Below are positions 27,960 to 37,574 of a DNA stretch of 64,000 nt, in pieces (the stretch's first letter is position 1; each line of letters opens with the position of its first letter). Source of the stretch: Deltaproteobacteria bacterium (GTDB lineage Bacteria; Desulfobacterota; Syntrophobacteria; Syntrophobacterales; Syntrophobacteraceae); the NCBI GenBank assembly GCA_021780695.1, contig JAJXYD010000025.1, positions 124,001 through 188,000 of the forward strand, read 5' to 3'. The notes below the pieces were generated by a model that saw nothing but the letters and a program-made list of their open reading frames with translations, was not told the DNA's origin and searched no databases. The translations under genes and the position numbers were made by a program.

Positions 27960-28520
27960 TTAATATTTAAGAGCGAAATGGTCTCGCCTGTTCTTTGCCC
28001 AGGCAGCCTCATCATGGCCGGTAGCCACGGGACGTTCCTTGCCGTAGCTAACGGTATTGAGATGGAAGTTGCCTCCGCCCGAATGCATTATGTAATCTTT
28101 TGCGGCTTCAGCACGCTTTTGCCCCAGCGCAAGGTTATACTCTTCGGTTCCGCGCTCGTCGCAGTTGCCCTGGATGGTCACCGAAACGCTCGGATATTTG
28201 TGCAGAAAAGCGATCTTGTCATCGAGGAGCTTCTTTGCGGGCTCCGAAAGCGTATAGGAGTTGTAGTCAAAGTAGACGTCCTGATTTTCGAAAGCCGCGG
28301 CACTGTCGAGGAACTCTCTTTTTTGGGCCTCAGTAGTAATGCCGAGCCTTTTCCACCTGTCACCCACATTGCCGCCCGACTGATTGGAAAACCCGTTTTG
28401 ACCGCTCTCCGGCCCGTAGCCCGGCGGAGGTGGAACGGGTTTTTTGTGGCACGCGCACGCGTTCATGGCCACAACTGCAAAAATCATCAACAAAGTATAA
28501 AAGACCTGTCTAATTTTCAT
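27960..28520 (-). CDS. pal: Peptidoglycan-associated lipoprotein Pal
   Basis: An outer membrane lipoprotein that binds peptidoglycan through an OmpA-type domain. A signal sequence ends in a loose lipobox (AMNACAC, acceptor Cys22 or Cys24). A short linker follows, then the OmpA domain from about residue 78, with VYFDYNSYTL, TIQGNCDERGTEEYN and the ALGQKRAEAAKDYI helix carrying the diaminopimelate-binding residues. 186 residues is normal. GAGGAAGAGAGG precedes the ATG. It follows tolB by 25 bases. Confidence 0.94.
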   Translation of the reverse strand: MKIRQVFYTLLMIFAVVAMNACACHKKPVPPPPGYGPESGQNGFSNQSGGNVGDRWKRLGITTEAQKREFLDSAAAFENQDVYFDYNSYTLSEPAKKLLDDKIAFLHKYPSVSVTIQGNCDERGTEEYNLALGQKRAEAAKDYIMHSGGGNFHLNTVSYGKERPVATGHDEAAWAKNRRDHFALKY

Positions 28521-28545
28521 CCTCTCTTCCTCCTGACCAACATTC

Positions 28546-29871
28546 TCAATTTCCGTTAAGTCTGGGCGACCAGTCGGGCAGTCCCTGCCCTCCCCCCGAA
28601 TTGCGCATCAGCCGCCAATTCCCCGTGCCGTTCGCATCCATTATCCGAATGGCGTAATCACCGCTGTAAACAATCATTCGGCCGTCAGGCGACCACCGGG
28701 GAGCCTCATTTCTTCCCCCATGCGTCAAGGCGTGGTTGTCGCTGCCGTCCGGACGAATTACATAGATATTGAAACTTCCTCCCCCCTGCGCGCAATAGGC
28801 GATCCAGTCGCCTTTAGGCGACCACGCAGGAGACGTATTATATTTGCCGCTGTAGGTCAATCGCCTTTTCTGACCGCTTGAAAGATCCAGGATATATATC
28901 TGCGGACCTCCCGATTCATTGGAAACATAGGCCAGTTTGCTGCCATCGGGCGACCAGTTGGGAGATACGCTTATCGAGGAGCCAAACCCCACGTTCAATT
29001 TCCTGATAATCCCCCCGGAAGAGTTGACCAGGTAGAGATCCTGGCTCTCCCCCTTACTCAAGGCAACTGCCAGTTCGCCTCCACCAGGCCTCCAGGCCGG
29101 CGTGATGTCCATTCCCGGGTAGCCGCACAGAAGCCTGGTAGCCCGTGTGGCGACATTGAGCACATAAATCTTGGGCGAACCGTCCCTATAGCTCACATAG
29201 GCAATGCGCCGGCCGTCCGGGCTCCAGACAGGAGACAGATCGATGCTGTTGTCATGAGTGAGCTGGACAGGATCGGAGCCGTCGAAATCGCACTCAAAAA
29301 TCTCTTTAGCCCCCCCCACCTTCTGCGTGTAGGCTATCTTTGTGTTAAATACCCCGGCCTGCCCGGTAACCATCAGCAGTATATCGTTTGCAAAGGCATG
29401 CACCATCTGGCGCCAGGCCCCGACATCGCCGCCGTAGCTTTTAGGCGAGCCGACAAGTCTTGCGCCCGTGGCATCGAAGAGGCGTCCGTCCAACCTCAGG
29501 GTATTGCCCTGGACCTGGAAAGAGGCGCCCACCAGGAAATCGGCTCCAAGCTGTTTCCATGCCTGGAAATTAATCTGGGAGGCCTCCATGCTCATTTTCT
29601 GCGGATCTTGCAAAAACCCCTTGGGATCCAGACAGCGAAAGACCCCCGATATATTGAGGTCGTTTCTAAGCAGGTCGGCCATCTTACGCGAGAGTTCGCT
29701 CTGATCGGATGACATGTATTTAAAGTCTGGAACGGCTATGGGAATTTTTTGGAAATTTGCGTTGTTAATATCCAGATAGATTGTCTGGGCCAAGGCTTTG
29801 GCAAAACCGGCGCCTCCCCAAAAGAGCAGCCAACAGCATAGAATAAGCAATCCACGTCTAAGTCTAAACAT
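28546..29871 (-). CDS. tolB: Tol-Pal translocation protein TolB
   Basis: A periplasmic protein with an N-terminal alpha/beta domain (about 30-170) and a six-bladed beta-propeller. A signal peptide covers residues 1-28, ending in KALAQ. The propeller shows repeated WSPDGR or related blocks (SPVWSPDGRRIAYVS, SPNWSPDGSKLAYVS, SPAWSPKGDWIAYC, APRWSPDGRMIVYS), each marking a blade. The protein of 441 residues fits the family. Gene order tolA-tolB-pal-cpoB is the standard one. Confidence 0.95.
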   Translation of the reverse strand: MFRLRRGLLILCCWLLFWGGAGFAKALAQTIYLDINNANFQKIPIAVPDFKYMSSDQSELSRKMADLLRNDLNISGVFRCLDPKGFLQDPQKMSMEASQINFQAWKQLGADFLVGASFQVQGNTLRLDGRLFDATGARLVGSPKSYGGDVGAWRQMVHAFANDILLMVTGQAGVFNTKIAYTQKVGGAKEIFECDFDGSDPVQLTHDNSIDLSPVWSPDGRRIAYVSYRDGSPKIYVLNVATRATRLLCGYPGMDITPAWRPGGGELAVALSKGESQDLYLVNSSGGIIRKLNVGFGSSISVSPNWSPDGSKLAYVSNESGGPQIYILDLSSGQKRRLTYSGKYNTSPAWSPKGDWIAYCAQGGGSFNIYVIRPDGSDNHALTHGGRNEAPRWSPDGRMIVYSGDYAIRIMDANGTGNWRLMRNSGGGQGLPDWSPRLNGN

Positions 29872-29928
29872 ACCGGATACTACCTCTCATATTGCGCAAA
29901 ATCTTTTTGAGCAGCGATCGGATAGACC

Positions 29929-30873
29929 TCAGGACACTTTCCCGGGCCTGAAGGTCAGGATAAACTGGGGGGTGTCCCCCGTTGATACGGCTTCAGGAAC
30001 GGGCGGAAGCGGCCCGGCTCTGTTCACCGCGCGCACCGCGGCCTCATCGAAGAGCTCATTTCCCGACCTTCTCATTACAATTACCCGAACGATTTCCCCG
30101 GACCTTTTAATCTGAACTTGAACTACGGCCATAAGGCCATTGATTCCGTGATCATTTGCCAGCGACCACTGCCTCTGGATTCTTTCCTGAACCTCGTGTC
30201 CATATAACCCGAGCAGCTGACTGACAGCCGCACTCCCGTTAGGGCTGCCAAACGCGCTCCCGCCGGGAGCATTCCCATTGCGTCCGCCACGCCCCTTCCC
30301 GGTCGCGGTCCCCCCCGCGGTCTCGGCTTCCCGTTTCTCTGAATCCCCCGCGCTCGACCCGCCCGAGGACCGCGCCGGCGAGGAAGCCTCATGGACCGAA
30401 CGCGGTCCCGAAGGCGCACTGAAGTGGGGCCTGTTTTTGGGCCTTGCAACGAGCTTATCGAGGTTTTTGTCTATCGCGGCAACGCCCTGCGTCGTTTCAT
30501 GCACAGCGGGAACCTCCTTTGGCTCAAGCTGCTTTATGCGCGGCGACTCGAAGTTTGTTTTCGCATCGTTTACCGCCAACCGTTTTATCGGGACCAGGGG
30601 CCCGGGCCTGCGGACGGCCCTCGCGTGGTGTTCGGCTCTTCTTTCAACGCTCCTGCCGGAGGCCCCTTTTTTGCCCTTTGGCTCGGCAGAACCCGGTCCA
30701 ATGTCTTGAGCCGACACCAGATCGACCGAACAGTAGGGGACCTGCAAAGGTTTGTGAGGAAGCAGCAGTGCCCCGTAGAGAGCTCCGCCAAATATCAGCG
30801 CATGCACCAAAACAGCCGTGGAAATCCCGGCGGCAAGGTCCTTTTTGGGAATTACCCTGTTAAGAGGTTCCAT
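29929..30873 (-). CDS. TolA/TonB-type energy transducer
   Basis: An inner-membrane anchored protein that spans the periplasm and contacts TolB and Pal. One N-terminal transmembrane helix (about residues 14-36) is followed by a long Ser/Gly/Arg/Glu-rich linker (about 60-215) and a C-terminal TonB/TolA fold (about 215-310: VQERIQRQWS, VQVQIKRSGEIVRVIVMRRSG, FDEAAVRAVNRAGPLPPVP). The C-terminus matches the TonB C-terminal domain family. Position in the tol-pal operon argues for the TolA role. The linker is low-complexity, not the long helical coiled coil of enterobacterial TolA. Confidence 0.88.
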   Translation of the reverse strand: MEPLNRVIPKKDLAAGISTAVLVHALIFGGALYGALLLPHKPLQVPYCSVDLVSAQDIGPGSAEPKGKKGASGRSVERRAEHHARAVRRPGPLVPIKRLAVNDAKTNFESPRIKQLEPKEVPAVHETTQGVAAIDKNLDKLVARPKNRPHFSAPSGPRSVHEASSPARSSGGSSAGDSEKREAETAGGTATGKGRGGRNGNAPGGSAFGSPNGSAAVSQLLGLYGHEVQERIQRQWSLANDHGINGLMAVVQVQIKRSGEIVRVIVMRRSGNELFDEAAVRAVNRAGPLPPVPEAVSTGDTPQFILTFRPGKVS

Positions 30874-30925
30874 CTTTCACCACCACTGCCAGGCGCCCTG
30901 AAAATCAGGCGGACGCCCCGGCTTA

Positions 30926-31375
30926 TCAGATCCTTCTTTTGACCTTGGGCCTGGGACTGGATGGGCTGCCTTTGTCAGGCGTTGTCACCATTCCTATCTT
31001 GGAAATCCCGGCCTGTCGTATCAGTCCCATCACCTGCATCACATATCCATAAGGGATGGAATCGTCGGCCCGCAAGAAGACGCCTTCCGGATTTGGCCTG
31101 TTCTGATTGATGGCTGCAAGCTTCGAGGCAAATTCCTCCACATCGACCTGCTGCTCATTTATGAAAATTTTCCGGTCGCTATTAATCGATACCACCAAAC
31201 GCTCACTCTTTGTCGGAATGGCGGGCGCCGCGCTCTGGGGGAGCTTGACATCGACCCCGTGCGTCATCATGGGCGCGGTAACCATAAAAATTATAAGCAA
31301 AACGAGCATTACGTCCACAAGAGGAGTAACGTTTATCTCGGAAACCATGCCCTTTGAATCACCGTTGATCTGCAT
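30926..31375 (-). CDS. tolR: TolR/ExbD-family proton channel subunit
   Basis: A 149-residue protein with one transmembrane helix (about 15-37). The helix carries the conserved aspartate in INVTPLVDVMLVLLIIFM, which helps couple proton flow to TolA. The periplasmic remainder has the ExbD/TolR fold (VSINSDRKIFINEQQV, PYGYVMQVMGLIRQAGI). It is separated from tolQ by 15 bases. Confidence 0.93.
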   Translation of the reverse strand: MQINGDSKGMVSEINVTPLVDVMLVLLIIFMVTAPMMTHGVDVKLPQSAAPAIPTKSERLVVSINSDRKIFINEQQVDVEEFASKLAAINQNRPNPEGVFLRADDSIPYGYVMQVMGLIRQAGISKIGMVTTPDKGSPSSPRPKVKRRI

Positions 31376-31390
31376 GAGAACCTACCCCTT

Positions 31391-32203
31391 TCAATCCACC
31401 ATAAGCCTTTGCATGGGCGCCTGGCCATGTGAGGTATCCTCTTGTCTGCCCTTGCGCATAAGGTCTCTTTTGAGCATATTGAGATAGTCGGCGGCGAAAT
31501 GGCTCATCTCGTTTTCGATTCCCCTCACCCTGGTAGCGAAATGGTTGTAGCCGATAACCGCGGGGATAGCGGCCACAAGCCCTATGGCGGTGGCAATTAG
31601 AGCTTCGGAAATGCCGGGAGCGACAACCGCAAGATTGGCCGCACCCCTCATACCGATCTCCTGGAAACTGGTCATGATGCCCCAGACCGTTCCAAACAGG
31701 CCGATAAAGGGGGCGGTACTGCCCGTGGTTGCAAGAAGGGGCAAGAAGCGCTCGAGCCTTTGCCGCTCCGCGGTCATTCCACCCTGGATAGCCCGTTCGA
31801 CGTTTTCAAGCAGGACCTCGGGGTTGGCCGAGACCTCCGAGAGGTTTCTCGAATCCATGGATTTGCCAACCCGGCTGAGCTCGGCGTAGCCCACGCGAAA
31901 AATCTCGGCCAAATGGCTGTCGGGAAGTCTTTCGCTGTCGCGGTAGAGCGAGGAGTAGTTTTTGCGCTGTCTAAAAAGGGCCATGAACTCGCCCGATTCG
32001 CGGTTTGCCCGCCGGATCATGCGGTATTTGAGCACAATTACACTCCAACACGCAATCGAGAGTCCGATGAGGATGGATAAAATAACCTTCACCATCGGAC
32101 CCGCATTGATGATCATATCGATCACGTTGTTTCCCGTGGTAAGACAAGGCGTCTGGAAGGCAGGATCCGCATAGGCCGTAGCAGTCAAAATGTGAGACAA
32201 CAT
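31391..32203 (-). CDS. tolQ: TolQ/ExbB-family proton channel subunit
   Basis: A 270-residue inner membrane protein with three transmembrane helices (about 33-57, 157-181, 193-217). It forms the pentameric channel around TolR. The conserved block TGSTAPFIGLFGTVWGIMTSF and ALIATAIGLVAAIPAVIGYN are present. The ATG overlaps the stop of the Sir2 gene by one base (32203), so translation is coupled. No YbgC thioesterase gene precedes it, unlike the common order. Confidence 0.94.
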   Translation of the reverse strand: MLSHILTATAYADPAFQTPCLTTGNNVIDMIINAGPMVKVILSILIGLSIACWSVIVLKYRMIRRANRESGEFMALFRQRKNYSSLYRDSERLPDSHLAEIFRVGYAELSRVGKSMDSRNLSEVSANPEVLLENVERAIQGGMTAERQRLERFLPLLATTGSTAPFIGLFGTVWGIMTSFQEIGMRGAANLAVVAPGISEALIATAIGLVAAIPAVIGYNHFATRVRGIENEMSHFAADYLNMLKRDLMRKGRQEDTSHGQAPMQRLMVD

Positions 32204-32961
32204 TAATTTTTAACCTCTGTGTGGATGGAGCTAAAAACTTTCATGATATGGGTAAATGCCTCTCCGGCCGTCTCGATAATGCGCAAATCGCACAATTCGG
32301 GCGACAGGTCGGAAGCGTTGGGATTTATTTCCACAATGCTCGCTCCGGCTCTTTTGGCAACCATAGGAAGATCGGAAGCGGGCGCAACACTTGCCGAGGT
32401 GCCCGCCACGATCATCAGATCGCACCGTGAAGCGGCTTCGAAGGCGCGTGAGTAGGCATCATCGGGTATCCCCTCGCCAAAGAGCACGACATCAGGGCGA
32501 ATCGGCCCTCCGCACCGGCAGCGCGGAGGCAGCTTGGCCAGCGAAACCTCCGAGGACGCATAAGACTTCCGGCAACTCTCGCAGTGCATCGTGCGAAAAC
32601 TCCCGTGAAATTCGATTACGTTTGAAGCCCCGCCCTTCTGGTGCAGGCCGTCGACGTTTTGTGTGATTATCGCCTTCAAAACCCCACGCCTTTCCAATTC
32701 CCCCAGAGCGTAATGGGCTTGATTCGGGCTTGCGCTCTCAACCAGGGTACGCATCTCGAGAAGCAACTTCCATACCTTCCCCGGATCGGCCCTGAAAGAA
32801 TCTATGTGTCCATATTCGTAAGGGTCAAACTTTGCCCAAACCCCGTCATCGCTTCTAAAATCGGGGATTCCGCTCTCCACCGATATACCGGCCCCCGTAA
32901 GGGCCACCGCATACCGGCTTGCCAGCAGCAACCCGAGAAACCTGCCATCCATATCAGTCAT
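32203..32961 (-). CDS. NAD-dependent protein deacylase, Sir2 family
   Basis: Removes acyl groups from lysines using NAD+. 252 residues with the Rossmann start ALTGAGISVESGIPDFR, then ITQNVDGLHQ, the catalytic His119 (IEFHGSF) and a structural zinc site with Cys127, Cys130, Cys148 and Cys150 (CxxC...CxC). A late NPNASDL segment contacts NAD. It heads the tol-pal operon and overlaps tolQ by one base. Whether it acts on envelope or metabolic proteins is unknown. No Ala-Tyr/Arg pair typical of desuccinylases was checked in detail, so acetyl versus longer acyl preference is left open. Confidence 0.93.
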   Translation of the reverse strand: MTDMDGRFLGLLLASRYAVALTGAGISVESGIPDFRSDDGVWAKFDPYEYGHIDSFRADPGKVWKLLLEMRTLVESASPNQAHYALGELERRGVLKAIITQNVDGLHQKGGASNVIEFHGSFRTMHCESCRKSYASSEVSLAKLPPRCRCGGPIRPDVVLFGEGIPDDAYSRAFEAASRCDLMIVAGTSASVAPASDLPMVAKRAGASIVEINPNASDLSPELCDLRIIETAGEAFTHIMKVFSSIHTEVKN

Positions 32962-33046
32962 ATTGCACCAAAATAATTCGCTTTTTCGGACTCACACGGC
33001 GCGCTATGGTAGTTCTACGCAAAATGCATGTCAAGAACTTAGAATT

Positions 33047-34150
33047 TCACCTAAAAATCTTTATCTTCCGGCCGATTCGGATCTTGTTGCCCGAGATATG
33101 ATTCCACTTGCAAAGTTGGACTTTTGTAACATTGAACTTGCGAGCGATCGAATCGAGACTTTCACCTCGGCAGACCTTATAGACCAGGACAGCGGGCTTG
33201 TAAGCGGCCTTCCATGCGGCAACGGCCTTGCTAAATTGCTCGGCGCTGCCCTTAGGAACTCGCACGGTCGAATCCCCCCCGGGAATCACATTCGAGATCA
33301 GTTCAGGGTTAAGAAGCTTGACAGCCCGGTAGGTAAGCCCCGCGGAAAGGGCTGCCGCGCTGATCGGCATAGGCCCCGGAAGCCTGACCTCTACCCTGTC
33401 AAAACTTGACGGAGGATACCCAAACCCTTTGGGCAGGTAGTAGCCGTATTGGGCCGGATGCGCCATCACTTCCTTTATCGCAATTATCCTGAACACGTAG
33501 CGCTCGGTTTCCTGAGGCAGCACAAGATTATAATAGCTATTGGCCTTATCGAGTTCCATTGCCGCCTGCAGACGCTTTTCTCCGCAATTGTAGGCCGCCG
33601 CCGCGAGGGTCCAGCTATGAAACATGTCGTGGAGCTGCTTTAGATATTGGAAGGCTGCGCCGGCCGACTTTTGGAAATCGTAGCGATCGTCGACTTGTGC
33701 GTTGCAAATCATACCATATCTGCAGGCAGTCCCGGACATGAACTGCCAGGGGCCAACAGCCCCGACCTGGGAAACCGCATAGGGCGTAAGATCGCTTTCG
33801 GCAACCGCGACGTATTTGAGATCGTCTGGCAGTCCCATGCGCGAAAGCATCCTCTCGACCCCGGGGAAATAGCGCTCTTTTCTTTTAAGCCACAAATACA
33901 CCTGAGCATGGCTTTGGGTAACAATTGTGAACTCCCGGTCAAACCTTTCCCGAACGTCTTCGGAGGCGGCGATGGGCACGGGTTCCCCGCAAAAGTCGAC
34001 CTTGTCCGGCAGCTTAAAACAGGGCACAAACCAGGGGGGAGCAGGCGGCACGGTGTTTACAGCGCTTCGGCCTCCTCCGACATAAAAACTGAGCATAAGC
34101 AAAAGAGCGAGGATAAGAACCCCAATTTTACATTTTCTTTCCAGCCGCAT
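33047..34150 (-). CDS. LysM-containing lytic transglycosylase (MltD-like)
   Basis: A second envelope transglycosylase, with an N-terminal membrane or signal segment (about 9-27). The SLT domain has the catalytic Glu118 in VAVAESDLTPYA, then GAVGPWQFM and AAAAYNCGEKRL. A C-terminal LysM repeat (about 322-366: YKVCRGESLDSIARKFNV... WNHISGNKIRIG) would bind peptidoglycan. The start is ATG at 34150, because AGGGG lies seven bases upstream; the outer TTG at 34168 sits ahead of it. It lies 85 bases before the Sir2 gene on the same strand, so it may be transcribed into the tol-pal operon's leader. Confidence 0.9.
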   Translation of the reverse strand: MRLERKCKIGVLILALLLMLSFYVGGGRSAVNTVPPAPPWFVPCFKLPDKVDFCGEPVPIAASEDVRERFDREFTIVTQSHAQVYLWLKRKERYFPGVERMLSRMGLPDDLKYVAVAESDLTPYAVSQVGAVGPWQFMSGTACRYGMICNAQVDDRYDFQKSAGAAFQYLKQLHDMFHSWTLAAAAYNCGEKRLQAAMELDKANSYYNLVLPQETERYVFRIIAIKEVMAHPAQYGYYLPKGFGYPPSSFDRVEVRLPGPMPISAAALSAGLTYRAVKLLNPELISNVIPGGDSTVRVPKGSAEQFSKAVAAWKAAYKPAVLVYKVCRGESLDSIARKFNVTKVQLCKWNHISGNKIRIGRKIKIFR

Positions 34151-34446
34151 CGCCAAGCCCCTGTCCAAATATCGCTAAATTAACGCAATATCGTAAAATT
34201 GACCAATCCCGTTACGGTCCTGCCGGGAGCAAAAATTGCCGGCCCTCGCAAACTTTTTTTAGGCATCTCTATTTTATAGTCCGCTTCTAAAGCCTCAAAG
34301 CTAAAAAACACAGCTAAACGCTTTTTCTTGCCTCCCCCTTTTCGCCCCGCATCTTCGACTCTGTTGTGAGAGCGCTGCGCATGTGGTAAAGGGTCTTAAC
34401 GGCTTACACCGGGTCGCAAGTCGGGCGGGAGGGGAGTAAAATCTTT

Positions 34447-35661
34447 ATGGATTACGTAGCGGCTGCCGTTTTTGCGGTCGTATACCTGGCGATGATGCTG
34501 GGGGGGATTCCGTGGACGGCGTTGGACCGCGCCGGGGTGGCCCTCCTTGGGGCCATAGCTCTTGTGGCAACCCGCAGGATCTCTGCCCAAGCGGCATGGA
34601 AGGCGGTAGACGTACCCACTGTAGCCCTTCTGTTTGGCCTTATGGTCGTGTCGGCGCAGCTTCGCCTGAGCGGTTTCTACACCTATATCGGCCGCAGGCT
34701 GGCCCGAATGGGGGTATCTCCCGCAACGCTTCTGGCCCTTTTGATAGCGGTTGCCGGACTTCTTTCGGCTCTGCTTGCAAATGACATCGTCTGCCTGGCC
34801 ATTACCCCCGTGCTAATCGACGGGTGCGCGCAAAGACAGCTCAACCCCGTGCCGTTTCTGCTGGGGCTTGCATGCGCGGCCAATGTGGGCTCGGCGGCCA
34901 CTCTCATTGGAAACCCGCAAAACATGCTGATCGGACAAACGCTAAACCTTTCCTTTACGCGCTATCTGTTCATCGCCCTGCCGCCCGTGGCGGCCGGGTT
35001 TATCGTCGTATGGGCGGTGATAACTCGCAGCGTGGCCGGCAGATGGACAGGGCGGGCTTGCGGCACCCAGGGTGTCGAGAATGGACTAAACGGTTGGCAG
35101 GTCGTAAAGGGGCTCTCGGTCGTAACGCTGCTTGTGCTTGCCTTTCTATTTACCTCGTGGCCAAGGGACGTGCTTGCACTCTGCGCCGCGGGGGTTTTGC
35201 TAAGCAGCAGACGCATGGCCTCACGCGACATTTTAAATCTGGTCGACTGGGATGTGCTGATTTTGTTCATAGGACTGTTTATAGTAAATCGCGTTATAGA
35301 GACTTCGGGAATGCTGCCCGGGGCTCTAAAGCTGATCGAGGCCGCGGGCGTGCACCTGGAGTCGCTTCCCTGGCTCTTTGGCCTCACCGTCTTTCTATCG
35401 AATCTGGTGTCCAACGTACCGGCGGTGATGCTGCTCTTAAAAGTGGCCCCAAACCCATCAACGGGGCCACTTCTGGCGTTGGCCAGCACATTTGCGGGCA
35501 ACCTGCTCTTATTCGGAAGCATTGCAAACATCATCGTGGTCGAGCAGGCATCCAGGCGGGGCGTCTACATATCCTGGAAAAAACACGCGTCCATAGGAGT
35601 TCCGGTAACTCTGGCAACCCTTGCTCTTGCCGCGGGGTGGCTGTGGGTGCAAATGAGATAG
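34447..35661 (+). CDS. SLC13/ArsB-NhaD-type anion permease
   Basis: A 404-residue inner membrane protein with about 10-11 transmembrane helices and the fold of the IT superfamily (SLC13, ArsB, NhaD). Two inverted halves carry signature blocks: NDIVCLAITPVLI and GNPQNMLIGQ in the first, SNLVSNVPAVMLLL and GSIANIIVVEQA in the second. These line the transport site. It has no cytoplasmic NTP-binding or TrkA domain. The substrate could be an anion such as arsenite, sulfate or dicarboxylate, or sodium/proton exchange; sequence alone does not decide. It stands alone. Confidence 0.8.
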   Translation: MDYVAAAVFAVVYLAMMLGGIPWTALDRAGVALLGAIALVATRRISAQAAWKAVDVPTVALLFGLMVVSAQLRLSGFYTYIGRRLARMGVSPATLLALLIAVAGLLSALLANDIVCLAITPVLIDGCAQRQLNPVPFLLGLACAANVGSAATLIGNPQNMLIGQTLNLSFTRYLFIALPPVAAGFIVVWAVITRSVAGRWTGRACGTQGVENGLNGWQVVKGLSVVTLLVLAFLFTSWPRDVLALCAAGVLLSSRRMASRDILNLVDWDVLILFIGLFIVNRVIETSGMLPGALKLIEAAGVHLESLPWLFGLTVFLSNLVSNVPAVMLLLKVAPNPSTGPLLALASTFAGNLLLFGSIANIIVVEQASRRGVYISWKKHASIGVPVTLATLALAAGWLWVQMR

Positions 35662-35678
35662 CTCCCCCTCAGCCAGGC

Positions 35679-35699
35679 TCCCTGCCGATGCGGCAGGGA
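35679..35699 (+). terminator. Hairpin after the permease gene
   Basis: An 8-bp stem (35679-35686 with 35692-35699) and 5-base loop, 17 bases past the permease stop. There is no U tract, so efficiency is doubtful. Confidence 0.35.
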
Positions 35700-35768
35700 A
35701 AATCCACCAACACGCCCTTTCTCCACTTCCACGGTTTTATCAGGTAACCAACTTGAAGCCGATAGCGG

Positions 35769-35802
35769 GCAGCAGGAAACCGAAAGACCCGTTCCCTGCT
35801 GC
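35769..35802 (-). terminator. Hairpin after greA
   Basis: A 12-bp stem (35769-35780 with 35791-35802) whose single mismatch becomes a G-U pair in the minus-strand RNA, with a 10-base loop. It starts 20 bases past the greA stop. No U tract follows. Confidence 0.45.
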
Positions 35803-35822
35803 ATTTCCCGGATTGATGTTTT

Positions 35823-36293
35823 TTAGGGCAGGATTTCCAAAATTTCCATATTGCGTACGCCCTTTGGCGCCTGGACTTTGACTTCATCGCCTTCTTGGCG
35901 CCCGATCAGAGCCTTGCCGATCGGGGAGGTAACCGAGATAGTGCCTTCCGTGACGTCGGCCTCATAGGGGCCTACCAGCCGATAAGAACTGACGACACCG
36001 GTTTCGAGGTCCTCCAGTACGACCTTACAGCCGAAAACGACCTTGCCGTCCACCTCCTGGGGCAAATCGACTATTTCGGAATTCTGGAGCCTTTCGGTAG
36101 TCTCCTGGATTTTGCCTTCGATGATTCCCTGTTTTTCCTTGGCAGCATCATATTCGGCGTTTTCGGATAGGTCCCCGTGGCCGCGGGCTTCCTCTATTGC
36201 CTTAATGACCATTGGTCGCTCTTCTTTTTGCAAGCGCTGCAGTTCTACCTTTAATTTTTCGTACCCGGCCTTGGTAATGGGGACTCTTGCCAT
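35823..36293 (-). CDS. greA: Transcription elongation factor GreA
   Basis: Stimulates RNA polymerase to cleave backtracked transcripts. The 156-residue protein has an N-terminal coiled coil (about 10-75: GYEKLKVELQRLQKEERP, AIEEARGHGDLSENAEYDAAKEKQ) with the acidic tip (DLSENAEYD) that enters the polymerase channel. The C-terminal FKBP-like domain carries the YRLVGPYEAD and SVTSPIGKALIGR strands. The start is ATG at 36293, with AAAGGAG upstream; the longer frame to 36389 is unsupported. Confidence 0.95.
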   Translation of the reverse strand: MARVPITKAGYEKLKVELQRLQKEERPMVIKAIEEARGHGDLSENAEYDAAKEKQGIIEGKIQETTERLQNSEIVDLPQEVDGKVVFGCKVVLEDLETGVVSSYRLVGPYEADVTEGTISVTSPIGKALIGRQEGDEVKVQAPKGVRNMEILEILP

Positions 36294-36632
36294 TCCCGCT
36301 CCTTTCATGACAAAAAAAATACGCCGTCGCATTTCCGGCGACCGAAAACCAGCCGACGAAACGGGGACTGCGTTGGTTATCAAACTCAAAAAGTTATTTT
36401 AATACACAAATCGACAAAAAACTTCATCAAAAAGTGCAAGGCGGGAAGATAGAAATTTTTCCTATTTGGGATCCAAGCCCATTTTGAATTACCCTGGACA
36501 AGCACGGTCGTGGTAGACTGTTTCGTTAGCGTGTAGGTGATCGGCATGGGCCGACCCTTGAGCCGCGCCTTCCCAGGGCAGCTTGACTCCGAAGCAAGAA
36601 CAAAATCCGGCAGAGACCTCGTGAGGGACTTT

Positions 36633-37562
36633 ATGAATTTTAAACGGAAAGACCTTCTGGGAATTCGTGAACTCGACGTCTCGGAAATTGAATATATCCT
36701 CGACTTATCCCGTTCGTTCAAGGAAATAAACGAGAGGTCCATCAAAAAGGTGCCGACCCTGAGAGGAAAAACGATCATTCACCTCTTCTACGAGCCCAGC
36801 ACCCGGACACGGACCTCTTTCGACATCGCCGCCAAACGGCTAAGCGCCGATACTTACTCGATAACCGCCTCGACCAGTTCGGCAGTCAAGGGTGAGACGG
36901 CCCTGGACACCATGAAGAACCTGGAGGCAATGAAGCCGGATGTTTTTGTTATTCGCCATTCCGCTTCGGGGGCTCCCTGGCAGCTTGCCGCCCGCACGGA
37001 TGTATCGGTCATAAACGCCGGGGACGGAATGCACGAGCACCCTTCCCAGGCCCTGCTCGACATGCTGACCATTATGGACAAAAAGAAGAGCCTGCGCGGA
37101 TTAAACGTTCTCATCGTAGGAGACATATTCCACAGCCGCGTTGCGCGTTCAAACATCTGGGGGCTTACGAAAATGGGAGCAAACGTAGTCACGTGCGGCC
37201 CCGCCACCCTTATTCCCCCCGATATCGATTCAATGGGCGCACAGATCTCCCACCGGTTGGACACATGCATCCCGGAGGCCGACGTTATCATGGTTTTGAG
37301 GCTTCAAAAAGAAAGGCAACAGCAAATGCTTTTGCCCTCTCTTCGGGAATATTCGGCCTGCTACGGCATAAATCCCCAAAGACTCAAGAAAGCCAGGAAG
37401 GATGTTTTGATCATGCATCCGGGCCCGATCAACCGGGGCGTCGAAATTAGCCCTGAAGTCGCGGACGGTCCCTTCTCGGTTATACTGGACCAGGTCACAA
37501 ACGGTGTAGCCGTAAGAATGGCGCTTCTCTTTTTGCTCGGACAAAGACAAGACTTTTTTTAA
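36633..37562 (+). CDS. pyrB: Aspartate carbamoyltransferase catalytic subunit
   Basis: Makes carbamoyl aspartate, the committed step of pyrimidine synthesis. The 309-residue protein has the carbamoyl-phosphate loop [10 protein letters not shown] (Ser56, Thr57, Arg58, Thr59 in the loop), then [11 protein letters not shown] and the aspartate-binding [11 protein letters not shown]. The start is ATG at 36633 with GAGGG just upstream; the longer frame from 36537 has no support. pyrC follows after 12 bases. No regulatory subunit gene (pyrI) is next to it, as is usual for the pyrB-pyrC type. Confidence 0.94.
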   Translation: MNFKRKDLLGIRELDVSEIEYILDLSRSFKEINERSIKKVPTLRGKTIIHLFYEPSTRTRTSFDIAAKRLSADTYSITASTSSAVKGETALDTMKNLEAMKPDVFVIRHSASGAPWQLAARTDVSVINAGDGMHEHPSQALLDMLTIMDKKKSLRGLNVLIVGDIFHSRVARSNIWGLTKMGANVVTCGPATLIPPDIDSMGAQISHRLDTCIPEADVIMVLRLQKERQQQMLLPSLREYSACYGINPQRLKKARKDVLIMHPGPINRGVEISPEVADGPFSVILDQVTNGVAVRMALLFLLGQRQDFF

Positions 37563-37574
37563 CGCGGAGTCAAA

